From Planctomycetota bacterium (lineage in GTDB: Bacteria; Planctomycetota; SZUA-567; H5-PLA8), in the NCBI GenBank assembly GCA_015075375.1, contig JABTUM010000004.1:62001-126000 (forward strand): a stretch of DNA of 64,000 bases, given 5' to 3'. The position numbers and the translations under genes were made by a program. Position 1 is the first letter of the stretch; the number at the start of each line of letters is the position of its first letter. Shown here piece after piece: positions 17,525-26,354 of the stretch. The notes under the pieces were generated by a model. The model saw only the letters and a program-made list of their open reading frames with translations, did no database searches and was not told the DNA's origin.

Positions 17525-20500
17525 AAACGAGGCCGCCTATGCGCAAGCTCATTCGACGCCGTATGCCCTTTGCCGTCCGCTCGCGCGGCATCGCGATCGT
17601 CATGGTGATCGTGATCCTCGCAGGCCTCACGGCCCTGCTGGCGCCTTTCGCGTTCTCGATGGTCATGCACGGACGCGTCGCGCGCAGCGACCTCGACGCC
17701 GCGCAGGCCAAGGCCGGCGCCGAAGCCGCCGTCAACCACGGACTGGCGCACCTGCACAGCCTGATCAAAGCCCCCGGCTTCGATCCGACGCCCGAGTGGG
17801 ACAGCATCGACGAACTGCAGGTGCCCATGGCCTTCACCGGCGCCGACGCCGATTTCCAGGATCCCAACGGCATCATGTGGTCGGCCAAGATCGAGGACGA
17901 GCAAGGCAAGGTGAATCTGCATACCGCGCCGCCGAACCTGATCGGCAACCTGCTCTACTCGACGACCTTGACCGAATCGGTCGGCGCTGGAGCAACCGCG
18001 CTGCTGGTGGACGATCCCGACGCCTTCCCTTGCGACGACAATCCGCAGACGCCCGACGGCTTTGTGCGCATCGGCGGCGATACGGTCCGTTACGTCGACG
18101 TCAACGGCAATACCATCGTCCTCGCGCCCGCCGGCGGATACGCGATCACGCGCGGGCACCGCCAGGGCGCGCTGGTCTACGACGGCCGCGGCGGCTTCAT
18201 TGCCGACTACAAGTTCCGTGTCGGCGCGGCCGAATTCCGGCCTTTCCGCAGCATCTACGAGATCAAGGCCATCTCGGCGCTTAGCGATCCGACGCTCGCC
18301 ATTCGGCCCGACGAATTCGCACGCATCGAACGGCACATGACCATCCATTCCAGCCTCGACGGCCCAGCTTGGGGCGCGGCCGGGCGCATTTCGGAACAGA
18401 GCTTCGAAGGCGACCGCCAGACGTTCACCGTCGAGAACGACAGCGGATTCGGGCCGGGCACGCTCGTGCGTTTCTTTCAGGCCGGAAAGACGATTACCTA
18501 CGGGCGCGTGGAAGGCGTACGGGTGAGCCTGCGCAACGGACGCCAAGCGTTCGTGCAGCTCGAAGAGCCCGTCGGCGTATCGGCCAGCGGCTCCGGAGTC
18601 GGGAACGACGTTTACATGACCGCCGAGATGTGCCACCCGATCAACGTGAATACCGCGCCGCCCGAAGTTCTCGCCGCATGCTTCACAGGCGTGGCCTTGG
18701 CCGCGACCAGCGAATCGGTGCAGCGCCAGCAGGCGCTCATCCTGGCCCAACTACTGAAGTACAATAACCGGGTCTATCGCAACTCCGACGACCTCAAGAG
18801 CGCGCTGGACGATGCGCACACGCGCGGCGTCCTCAGCGCCGGCCTGCGCGACGCCGTCTTCATCAACGCCACCGAGTACAACAGCCCCAAGCTGCGCTCG
18901 GCCACGGTTCCGTTCGTTTACCGCGCGCTGGGATCGTTCACCATCGAAGGCAGCGGGGTTGTTAACGCGAAGAACGGCGTCCCGCTGGCGCGGCATTCGC
19001 AGCGCCAGACCGTCACGCTGCCCACGCCTCCGCCCGGCAAGTTCAAGCTCGGAACGCAGGAGGAATTTCAGCGCCTGATCGACCAGGGCCAAGGACAGCG
19101 CGTGGTCACGTGGCCCATCGCGATGGAGCCCGAATCCAAGCGCTTCCGGCGCTTGGGATTCGTGCGCCAGCCCGACGACCGCGACGGCGACATTCGCTTG
19201 TCGGTCGGCGAAACCGGGGACGCCGGCGCGCAAGGCGGCAGTCAGGGCCAGCGCCGCCGCCGCAATCAAGGCGGCGACGTTTGGGTCGAACACTGCGACA
19301 ACCCGGAGGACCCCGGCTATTTTCAGGAAGGCTTCGACCTCTCCAAGCGCGAAGCCTGGGTGCTCGATCCGCCCAACGCCAACGCGGGCAACAACAACAA
19401 TCCGCGCACCGCGCCGGGTGGCGTCGAACTCTGGTACAAGCCTTTCCGCGCCGGGAACGTCACCTTTTTCGATCAAGGGCAGGAAGCCGAACGCAACCGC
19501 GTCCACTTCGGCTATGACCCTGCGCGCGGACTCGTCATCAAAATCTGGGATGCCAATCTCGACGGTAAGTTTGTCGAGTACCTCTACCCATACCAGATGG
19601 AAGGTGCGACCTGGACCCACGTCGCCGGATCCTGGCGCAGCGGCCTGCCCGGCGGGCAGGAGGTACGCATCGACGCAAACCCGAATGCTCCCGGCGGCGA
19701 GATGCAGTTCAAGCCCGGCTCGCGCTTGGCGATGAACCTGAATTTCGATGAGGTCGATTCGCTGGAAGTCGAGGACGCCGCCGACTTTCCCGACGCCGGG
19801 GCCGTGCGCATCGGCGAAGAGATCGTGGAATACTTCGAACGCGCGGGCAGCACTCTGAAGATGCTCCGCCGCGGCGCGCGCATGTCGGCGGCCGTGGATC
19901 ACCTGGAAGGCGAATTCGTGATTCCCTACGGCTTTATCGTGGGACTGGGCCAGGATCTCGTCGTGGGCGGCTCCACCCTGAGCGAAAACCTCGAAGCAGA
20001 CAGCAAGCTCCGCACCCGCATCCTCAACCCGCCTCCCAAGCCCGACATCCCCGCAACCGAGACGGGCAAGATTACGGTTCTGGACGCCTCGGCCTTCCCG
20101 CCCAGCGGGTACCTGAATGTGAACGGCGAGTTCATCTACTACGGCAGCAAGACGGCGACCACCTTTCAAAAGCTCAAGCGCGGCCAGCGCGGCACCGATC
20201 CCCACGACCTGCGCCACAACCAGGGCGTGCACCTGCTGAGTCTCCAGGCCAGCGGTCCGGGAGACTACCCTCGCTCGGGTTACGTCCAGATCGAGGACGA
20301 GAACGACGAATACAAGGTGGAATGGATCGAGTACGGCACGATCGAAAGCGAAGACAGCAAGACCTACTTTGTGCCCCATTTGAACGTGGGCGCCCAAGGC
20401 GGTGATCCGCGGCGGCGCATCCTGAGCACCGGCGGATTCCGCGGCCAGTGGGGCACCAACGCCAATATGGTCCACACGAAGAAGGCCAAGCTGATACCCG

Positions 20501-21915
20501 TCGTGCGCATGGAAGGCCCGCATGCCGGCGACCAAAGTTCGCCCTACGGCCCCGAGGCCAGCGGCGTGACGCTGATGGAACGCGGGCAGCCCGACGGCGA
20601 GAAGCGTTTCATCAAGCGCGCCGTGATCAACCAGCACCCGAACGTGAACAATCGCGGCGCCTTCATCGACTGGGGCTTCGACTACCTCGTCGGGCTCGAC
20701 GACTTCGCCTCGCGCACCTACGGCCGCCAGAACGGCATCCTGCTGCGCTTTCCGACCGGCGAACTGCCCGAGATCGCCGACCGCCAGCGCTACGTCTGCC
20801 AAGGCATGAGCGGCGACGGAAAGGTGGACGGCTACGTGGATGAAGTAAAGGTGATGGTCTCGCGCGCCGAAGGCGGCAAGATCGCCATGGATACCGTGGC
20901 CACGGGGCTGGGCTCGGGTGATACCGAACTGCCCGTCGAACACATTTCCGGCTGGGCGCGCCCAGGCGGGCAGAATATCGCGCTGGGCACTTGGCCGCGC
21001 GCGGGCCTGCTGCGAATTGGAGACGAACTCATCTACTACGACGGACAATCCACGGGACAGGTCAACTACTACGCCGACGTGCTTCCGCGCGTCGAGCAGA
21101 AAGCCACGCGGCAGTGGAACAACCAGCTCCACCCGAACAACAACAACGAGAACAAGAACGTCCTCATCCTTCAGAACCTCAAGCGCGGGCTCTTCGGCAC
21201 CAAGGCCCAGTACCATCCGCCCGGCACCGGCGTGATGGTCTACGACGGCGCGCCCTTCACCGTCCTGCGCGGGAACATCGGGCCGCTCGACGATCGCTTC
21301 GAAGTCACCGACGGCGCGCAGTTCCCCGCCGAAGGATACGCGTGGATCGACAACGAAGTCCTCTCCTGGACCAAAGGCGGCGGAACCTCCTTCGAAGGCT
21401 GCCGCGTCTTCCGCGGCCGCTTCGGAACCAACCCCGAATCCCACCAGGACGGCGCGCTGGTGCGCTGCCTGCCCTTCCGCTACTGGGATCGCCACGCCTT
21501 CCAGTTCGACGGCGCCGGACTCGCTTACTTCCAGTGCGGGTACGCGGCCAAGGACGCGATCTGGGAAACCGTGGACCTCACGACCAAAGGTGGCGGCGGC
21601 GATCCGCTTCCGCAGTTCGTGCGCCCGCACGTCCTCGTTCGTTTCGACGGCCGCCCCGCATGGGACAGCCAGCCCACCAATCAGGAAGGCGGCCTGTACG
21701 AATTCCGCGGCGCCGGGATCCATAAGCTCACCGGCTTCGCCGCTCGTGGGGGCGTCCGAGCCGACCAGATCGAGATCCGCGTCTTCTGGAAGTTCGAATC
21801 CCGCGCCTTCCAGCCAGGCCAGGATTGGAAACGCACCTTCGCGCTGGACGAAATCAAAGCGACGTACTACAGCCCGTTGGTGTTCCGACGGCTTGAAGAA
21901 GTCGAGCAACGGTAA
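17521..21915 (+). CDS. Giant GspK-like minor pseudopilin with LamG-like regions and repeated FP modules
   Basis: This 1464-residue protein is about four times the length of usual GspK. The leader fits GspK: SRG-IAIVMVIVILAG, with no Glu at +5. GspK-type features include HPINVNTAPPEVLAACF near residue 377. Beyond and within the core are LamG-like beta regions (GGVELWYKPF near 635; DGKVDGYVDEVKVMV near 1100). About six copies of a module follow FP..G...I..E...Y, then RG..GT and H..G. They lie at about 152-222, 741-803, 848-908, 910-986, 1128-1242 and 1257-1323. GspK caps the pseudopilus with GspI and GspJ, so these domains would be exposed at the tip. The start overlaps gspH by ATGA. Confidence 0.87.
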   Translation: MKTRPPMRKLIRRRMPFAVRSRGIAIVMVIVILAGLTALLAPFAFSMVMHGRVARSDLDAAQAKAGAEAAVNHGLAHLHSLIKAPGFDPTPEWDSIDELQVPMAFTGADADFQDPNGIMWSAKIEDEQGKVNLHTAPPNLIGNLLYSTTLTESVGAGATALLVDDPDAFPCDDNPQTPDGFVRIGGDTVRYVDVNGNTIVLAPAGGYAITRGHRQGALVYDGRGGFIADYKFRVGAAEFRPFRSIYEIKAISALSDPTLAIRPDEFARIERHMTIHSSLDGPAWGAAGRISEQSFEGDRQTFTVENDSGFGPGTLVRFFQAGKTITYGRVEGVRVSLRNGRQAFVQLEEPVGVSASGSGVGNDVYMTAEMCHPINVNTAPPEVLAACFTGVALAATSESVQRQQALILAQLLKYNNRVYRNSDDLKSALDDAHTRGVLSAGLRDAVFINATEYNSPKLRSATVPFVYRALGSFTIEGSGVVNAKNGVPLARHSQRQTVTLPTPPPGKFKLGTQEEFQRLIDQGQGQRVVTWPIAMEPESKRFRRLGFVRQPDDRDGDIRLSVGETGDAGAQGGSQGQRRRRNQGGDVWVEHCDNPEDPGYFQEGFDLSKREAWVLDPPNANAGNNNNPRTAPGGVELWYKPFRAGNVTFFDQGQEAERNRVHFGYDPARGLVIKIWDANLDGKFVEYLYPYQMEGATWTHVAGSWRSGLPGGQEVRIDANPNAPGGEMQFKPGSRLAMNLNFDEVDSLEVEDAADFPDAGAVRIGEEIVEYFERAGSTLKMLRRGARMSAAVDHLEGEFVIPYGFIVGLGQDLVVGGSTLSENLEADSKLRTRILNPPPKPDIPATETGKITVLDASAFPPSGYLNVNGEFIYYGSKTATTFQKLKRGQRGTDPHDLRHNQGVHLLSLQASGPGDYPRSGYVQIEDENDEYKVEWIEYGTIESEDSKTYFVPHLNVGAQGGDPRRRILSTGGFRGQWGTNANMVHTKKAKLIPVVRMEGPHAGDQSSPYGPEASGVTLMERGQPDGEKRFIKRAVINQHPNVNNRGAFIDWGFDYLVGLDDFASRTYGRQNGILLRFPTGELPEIADRQRYVCQGMSGDGKVDGYVDEVKVMVSRAEGGKIAMDTVATGLGSGDTELPVEHISGWARPGGQNIALGTWPRAGLLRIGDELIYYDGQSTGQVNYYADVLPRVEQKATRQWNNQLHPNNNNENKNVLILQNLKRGLFGTKAQYHPPGTGVMVYDGAPFTVLRGNIGPLDDRFEVTDGAQFPAEGYAWIDNEVLSWTKGGGTSFEGCRVFRGRFGTNPESHQDGALVRCLPFRYWDRHAFQFDGAGLAYFQCGYAAKDAIWETVDLTTKGGGGDPLPQFVRPHVLVRFDGRPAWDSQPTNQEGGLYEFRGAGIHKLTGFAARGGVRADQIEIRVFWKFESRAFQPGQDWKRTFALDEIKATYYSPLVFRRLEEVEQR

Positions 21916-21939
21916 TTACGGATTGCGGATTGAACGGCC

Positions 21940-23130
21940 ATGACCAAATATCGCATGCATCGCGGCCTTACCCTGGTGGAGCTGATGATCACCATGGCGA
22001 TCTTCGTATTCCTCGCCTTGATGCTCATGCTGATGCTCAAAGAAACGCTCCGCTCGTGGTCGCGCAACGAGAGTTCGCGGATGCTCTTCGAACGGGCGGG
22101 CGGCGCAATGGATCGCATCGCCGCCGACATGACACTCGCCGTCTCCAACGAGCCCGACGGCATCGATGAAGTGCGCGCGCGCTTCATCGGCGACATCGAC
22201 CCCGCCACCGGACAGCAACGCCTGATGTTCGTGCGCACCTTCGAAGCCGGCCCCGAACGCGCGCTCACGCTCACCGCCGGCGACGGCCGCGCCACGCAAC
22301 TGCGCCTGCGGCCCCAGGACGAAGACGATCCGGCCAAGCCGCCGGCCGCCCCACCGCCCCCGGGCGCTCCCGACCGCGACATCTACCGCGGCAAAGGGGT
22401 CGGCGATTACATGGCGCTTGGCGGGCTGGCCCAGATCGCTTACTTCGTGGACAGCGAAACGCTCTACCGCGGCATCCGCGCCCCGGCCATCGGAAAGTTC
22501 ACCGACCTCATTCGGCCCGCCGAATCCACGCCGATGGTCGAAGACTGCCTCTACCTGGGTTTCGATTACTGGGGCCAGTTCACGGCCACCTGGAAAGAGC
22601 AGCCCCCGCGCAGCCAGATTCGCGGCCCCGAAAAGATCTGGGATTCGACGCGCGGCATCAACGCGCCTCCGCTGAACAAGTTCGTCCTCGCCCGGGCGCC
22701 CGATCTGCTTTCCGAAAACGATCCGTCCGACGATGTCTTTCCGCGGCTCGTCCGCATTACCCTTACCGTCGATGCGGCGCTGCCCGGCGCGATTCATACG
22801 GAACTGGTCGAGACGGTCAGCTCCGACGACGGCATGCTTTACGTAGAGCATACCGAAGGCTTCCCCGACGGCGGAAACTCGCAGTCGTACTTGAAGATCG
22901 GCAACGAGTGGGTCCGCTATAAGGAACGCCGCGACGATGCGTTCGTGGCCGAAGAGCGCGGGGCGCGCAATACCATTCGCGCCGACCACTTGGCGGGCGC
23001 CGAAATCCGCGTGGGACGCACTTTTCACCGCACCGTCTTTATTCCGGGCTTCCGAGAAGACTGGATCACCGACGCCGTCTTCGCACAGCGCAAGTTCGCC
23101 GCTACCGGAAAGCAGAAGAAGAACCCGTGA
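21940..23130 (+). CDS. GspJ-like minor pseudopilin with C-terminal FP module
   Basis: This 396-residue protein has a prepilin leader cleaved at HRG-LTLVELMITM, with Glu at +5. The N-terminal pattern (MLMLKETLRSWSRNES, then a helix of RAGGAMDRIAADM) is of GspJ/PilW type. The protein is about twice the usual GspJ length. Residues about 295-364 carry one copy of the module seen six times in the adjacent GspK: EGFPDGG, LKIGNEWVRY, ERGARNT, ADHLAGAEI. A Pro-rich segment lies near 130-145. It starts 24 bases after gspK and overlaps the GspI gene by GTGA. It should join GspI and GspK in the tip complex. Confidence 0.85.
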   Translation: MTKYRMHRGLTLVELMITMAIFVFLALMLMLMLKETLRSWSRNESSRMLFERAGGAMDRIAADMTLAVSNEPDGIDEVRARFIGDIDPATGQQRLMFVRTFEAGPERALTLTAGDGRATQLRLRPQDEDDPAKPPAAPPPPGAPDRDIYRGKGVGDYMALGGLAQIAYFVDSETLYRGIRAPAIGKFTDLIRPAESTPMVEDCLYLGFDYWGQFTATWKEQPPRSQIRGPEKIWDSTRGINAPPLNKFVLARAPDLLSENDPSDDVFPRLVRITLTVDAALPGAIHTELVETVSSDDGMLYVEHTEGFPDGGNSQSYLKIGNEWVRYKERRDDAFVAEERGARNTIRADHLAGAEIRVGRTFHRTVFIPGFREDWITDAVFAQRKFAATGKQKKNP

Positions 23131-23579
23131 AGCTCCCGTTGCGCCTTCCGCTTGTCCGCCGCCGACCCGGCCGCGGCATGACCCTCGTCGAGGTGCTCAT
23201 CGCCAGCGCCATTCTGGTCTTCGGGATGGCGGGCGTACTGTCGATTCTGGCCGCGGCGCAGCGCACGCATCAGCGCGCCCGCGACGAGACCCTCGCGACG
23301 CTCGTCGGCACCAGCGTCCTCGCCGAACTGCGCAGCGAATTCGCCCGCGGGCGCGTCCCGCGCGAGATCGGCGACCGCTTGGCCGAAGAATGGCCCGACG
23401 AGACGAGGTTCCGATACGCCGTCAAACTCGTCAACCAGACCCGCCGCAAACCTCCTCCGGGGCTCAACTTTCCCGTGGGCGAAGAGTACTACGTCGAGGT
23501 GAAGGTCTTCTGGTCCGACGCGCGCGACGAGAAACTCGCCGTTTTCCGTTCCGTTATGTTCCTCCGCCCGCCCGGGTAG
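23127..23579 (+). CDS. GspI-like minor pseudopilin
   Basis: This 150-residue protein starts at GTG inside a GTGA overlap with the previous stop. A basic leader ends at GRG-MTLVEVLIASAIL, with Gly at -1 and Glu at +5, as in GspI/PilV. A short C-terminal domain ends with YYVEVKVFWSDARDEKLAVFRSVMFL, like the GspI closing strands. Length is near normal for GspI, so this minor pseudopilin has no added domain, unlike its neighbours. It is the last clear pseudopilin of the cluster, and aroA starts 38 bases later. Confidence 0.85.
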   Translation: MKLPLRLPLVRRRPGRGMTLVEVLIASAILVFGMAGVLSILAAAQRTHQRARDETLATLVGTSVLAELRSEFARGRVPREIGDRLAEEWPDETRFRYAVKLVNQTRRKPPPGLNFPVGEEYYVEVKVFWSDARDEKLAVFRSVMFLRPPG

Positions 23580-23617
23580 TGGATGCGCCGCGTGCCGTCG
23601 AGTACCATGGCGCGGCC

Positions 23618-24955
23618 ATGAACACCGTGACGCCGACCGCTCCGCCCGCGCCGGACCTGCCCGCGCAACTGCGCATCGAGCCCGTGCGTGGACCGGTCGA
23701 TTTCGAGATCGCCGTGCCGGGTTCCAAAAGCATCACCAACCGCGCGCTGGTGTTGGGCGCGCTCGCGCAAAGTCCCATCGTTCTGACCGGTGCACTTTTC
23801 GCTGACGATACGCATTACATGATGGAAGCGCTCAAGACGCTGGGCTTCTCCGTCTCCGCCGATCCCGCCGCGTTGGAGATACGCATCGCCGGGCGAGGCG
23901 GCGAGATTCCCGTGCGCGAGGCGAACCTTTTCGTCGGAAACGCCGGCACCGTCATGCGTTTCCTCACTAGCTTCGTCTGCTTGGGGCACGGTGCGTACCG
24001 CATGGACGGCACCGAGCGCATGCGCCAGCGCCCCATCGACGACCTTATCGAAGGGCTCCACGGCCTGGGCGTGAAGGCGCAGATCGAAGGCCAGGGCGGC
24101 TGCCCGCCCGTGCGTATCGAGGCCGACGGCTTGCCCGGCGGGCGCGTGCAGGTGTCCGGTTCCAAGTCGAGCCAGTACGTCAGCGGTTTGTTGATGGTCG
24201 CGCCGTACGCAAAGGCGCCGCTGGAAGTCGAAGTCGTCGGCGAATTTGTCTCGCAGCCGTACGTCGAACTGACGCTGCGCACGATGGCCGATCTGGGCGT
24301 CGGCACCACCAGCGATGGAAACCGGCTCTACATCCCCACGCACGGCGCGCGCTACCGCGGCGGCACGTACGCCATCGAGGGCGACGCTTCGGCGGCCAGC
24401 TACTGGTTGGCCGCGGCGGCGATCCTTGGCGGACGAGCGGTCGTGACGAACGTGCGCGGCGACAGCCCGCAAGGCGATGCGGCCTTCGCGAAAGTGCTCG
24501 AACGCATGGGTTGCCGCGTGCGCACGGGTTTCCTGGCCGGCGATTACGGCATTGAGGTGGTACGCGACCCGGCCGTTCCGCTCAAGGCCGTGCACGTGGA
24601 CCTCAACGCCATGCCCGATGTCGCGCAAACGCTCGCCGCCGTGGCGCTCTTCGCTGAAGGCACCACCAGCATGATTAATATCGCGAACCTGCGCATCAAG
24701 GAGACCGACCGCCTATCCGCCGTCGCCGCCGAACTCACGCGCCTGGGCGCCAAGGTGGAGGAAGGTTCGGACTTCATCGAGATCACCCCCGGCCCCGCGC
24801 GCGAAGCCGTCATCCAAACCTACGACGACCATCGCATGGCGATGGCCTTCTCGCTCGTAGGACTGGGGCGTCCGGGCGTCACCATCGATCATCCGGCCTG
24901 CGTGGCGAAGACTTACCCGCATTACTTCAAAGACCTCGAACGCCTGCGGCGCTGA
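23618..24955 (+). CDS. aroA: 3-phosphoshikimate 1-carboxyvinyltransferase (EPSP synthase)
   Basis: This 445-residue cytoplasmic enzyme of the shikimate pathway joins shikimate-3-phosphate and PEP. Motifs are clear: PGSKSITNRALVLGAL near the N-terminus, GNAGTVMRFLTSF for PEP/glyphosate contact, SGSKSSQYVSGLLM, the catalytic Asp in NAMPDVAQTLAAVALF, RIKETDRL and YDDHRMAMAFS. The position equivalent to E. coli Pro101 is Phe. I chose the ATG at 23618; the frame is open for 681 bases further upstream, but that part lies antiparallel to no known domain and runs through gspJ and gspI. The gene follows the pseudopilins closely, an odd partner for a secretion cluster. Confidence 0.95.
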   Translation: MNTVTPTAPPAPDLPAQLRIEPVRGPVDFEIAVPGSKSITNRALVLGALAQSPIVLTGALFADDTHYMMEALKTLGFSVSADPAALEIRIAGRGGEIPVREANLFVGNAGTVMRFLTSFVCLGHGAYRMDGTERMRQRPIDDLIEGLHGLGVKAQIEGQGGCPPVRIEADGLPGGRVQVSGSKSSQYVSGLLMVAPYAKAPLEVEVVGEFVSQPYVELTLRTMADLGVGTTSDGNRLYIPTHGARYRGGTYAIEGDASAASYWLAAAAILGGRAVVTNVRGDSPQGDAAFAKVLERMGCRVRTGFLAGDYGIEVVRDPAVPLKAVHVDLNAMPDVAQTLAAVALFAEGTTSMINIANLRIKETDRLSAVAAELTRLGAKVEEGSDFIEITPGPAREAVIQTYDDHRMAMAFSLVGLGRPGVTIDHPACVAKTYPHYFKDLERLRR

Positions 24956-24968
24956 AAAGGATCGCGCG

Positions 24969-25781
24969 ATGGACAGCGGACTCCGGGATGCCGTCGTGCT
25001 GGTGACGGGAGCGTCAGGCGGGATCGGCACGGCCGCCGCGCGCGCCTTTGCCGCCGAAGGCGCCCGCGTGCTCCTGCACGGGCACACCAACACCGCCCGG
25101 CTGGCCGAACTCCAAGCCGAACTTCCGCACGATCCGATCGCGCTTACCGCCGACCTCACCGACGAAGCCCAAGTCGAACGGCTTTTTGCGAGCGCCGTCT
25201 CGGCCTGCGGGCGCCTCGACGCGGTCGTTGCGAACGCCGGCATCTGGCCGCCGGCCGACGAACCCATCCACAAGATGAGCCTCAAGCGCTGGGAAGAGAC
25301 GCTGCGCACCGACCTCACCAGCGTCTTTCTTTGCGCACGCGCCTATTTCCGGTATCTCGATCGCGTCCGGCCCGAACATGCTGCGCTGGTCCTGGTGGGA
25401 AGCACCGCCGGCATCTTCGGCGAAGCTGGCCACGCCGATTACGCGGCGGCGAAGGCGGGACTCTCGTACGGACTGCTCCGCACCCTCAAGAACGAGATCG
25501 TCCGCCTCGCGCCGCAAGGCCGCGTGAACGCCGTATGCCCCGGCTGGACGCTCACCAATATGGCCAAGCCCGGCTTGCAGGATAAGGACGGCATTCGCCG
25601 CGTGCTCCAGACCCGGCCCCTCTCCAAGCTCGCGCGCCCCGAAGACGTCGCCCAGGCAATCGTATTCCTCGCCGCCCACCGGCTATCGGCGCACCTGACC
25701 GGCGTCTTGCTGCCCGTCGCCGGAGGCATGGAAGGACGCGTGCTGCACAAGTTCGAAGATGTCGATCCGCATGCGATTTGA
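24969..25781 (+). CDS. Short-chain dehydrogenase/reductase (SDR) family oxidoreductase
   Basis: This 270-residue classical SDR has the nucleotide site TGASGGIG (13-20), NAG in VVANAGIW, a Ser in LVGSTAG and the catalytic YxxxK in DYAAAKAG, followed by NAVCPGW. It resembles FabG-like 3-oxoacyl reductases and sugar or alcohol dehydrogenases. The substrate is unknown. AAAGGA precedes the ATG. It begins 13 bases after aroA, so the two are probably on one message. Cytoplasmic. Confidence 0.9.
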   Translation: MDSGLRDAVVLVTGASGGIGTAAARAFAAEGARVLLHGHTNTARLAELQAELPHDPIALTADLTDEAQVERLFASAVSACGRLDAVVANAGIWPPADEPIHKMSLKRWEETLRTDLTSVFLCARAYFRYLDRVRPEHAALVLVGSTAGIFGEAGHADYAAAKAGLSYGLLRTLKNEIVRLAPQGRVNAVCPGWTLTNMAKPGLQDKDGIRRVLQTRPLSKLARPEDVAQAIVFLAAHRLSAHLTGVLLPVAGGMEGRVLHKFEDVDPHAI

Positions 25782-25803
25782 TAAAGGTCCGCGTGGGCGC
25801 CGG

Positions 25804-25809
25804 TATAAT
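25804..25809 (+). promoter_or_regulatory. Possible -10 element (TATAAT)
   Basis: TATAAT at 25804-25809 lies about 27 bases before the start at 25836. TTGATA at 25778-25783 is 20 bases upstream, longer than the ideal 17, so this is a weak candidate promoter for the small HxxGH gene. Confidence 0.3.
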
Positions 25810-25835
25810 AAGGTAGGCAGGCGGAGCCACGGACC

Positions 25836-26354
25836 ATGATCGATTTCAAGACCGCCTACGACCGCGTCGAGCGCCACGTCGAAGAACGTTACGGCATCGA
25901 AGTCAACATCAGCGACGTCATCGACCCCAACACCGGCGACTTCGACGGCCTGCGCATCCAACTCGACTACACGCTCGATCTGGAACTGGCACTCTTCGTG
26001 CTGATCCACCTCTTTGGGCACACCGTACAATGGAACGTTTCCGAAGCGTTCCGCAAGCTGGGCCAGGATCAGAATCTCAGGAAGAGCGAAGCGGAACTCA
26101 GCGAGATTTATCTCTACGAGCGCGATGCCACACGCTACAGCATCCAACTCATGCACGACGCCGGCGTGCCCGATCTAGACCGGTGGGCCTCCGACTGGTT
26201 CGCCGCCGACTGGGCGTATCTGGAACACTTTTACCGCACCGGCGAGAAGCTGGACGTAAGGAAGCTCCTTCGGACCGGCCAAGCCGAACCCCTCACGCCC
26301 CTGGCGATCCCCGACTTCCAACCGCAGCGTTGGGTGTCTCGGTGGTCGTACTAG
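25836..26354 (+). CDS. Hypothetical protein with HLFGH motif (degenerate metallopeptidase-like)
   Basis: This 172-residue soluble protein has FVLIHLFGHTVQW at about 54-66. The spacing of His58 and His62 matches the HExxH zinc motif of ImmA/IrrE-type peptidases, and a later helix ERDATRYSIQLM resembles the third-ligand helix of that group. The catalytic Glu after the first His is Leu, so activity as a classical peptidase is doubtful. The family is not recognised with certainty. Its last 62 bases overlap the 3' end of the convergent histidine kinase gene. It starts 54 bases after the SDR gene. Confidence 0.7.
   Translation: MIDFKTAYDRVERHVEERYGIEVNISDVIDPNTGDFDGLRIQLDYTLDLELALFVLIHLFGHTVQWNVSEAFRKLGQDQNLRKSEAELSEIYLYERDATRYSIQLMHDAGVPDLDRWASDWFAADWAYLEHFYRTGEKLDVRKLLRTGQAEPLTPLAIPDFQPQRWVSRWSY

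Noticed and set aside
18751-21909. Very long antisense open frame (1052 codons) opposite gspK
   Set aside because: It mirrors the GspK frame in GC-rich DNA, has no domain, signal or ribosome site, and GspK has clear family motifs.
22937-23617. N-terminal extension of AroA through gspJ and gspI
   Set aside because: Family length and the ATG at 23618 fit; the upstream part is a shadow frame of the pseudopilin genes.
25784-25835. Full sigma-70 promoter before the HLFGH gene
   Set aside because: The -35 candidate is 20 bases from the -10, too far to accept as a pair; only the -10 is listed, at low confidence.
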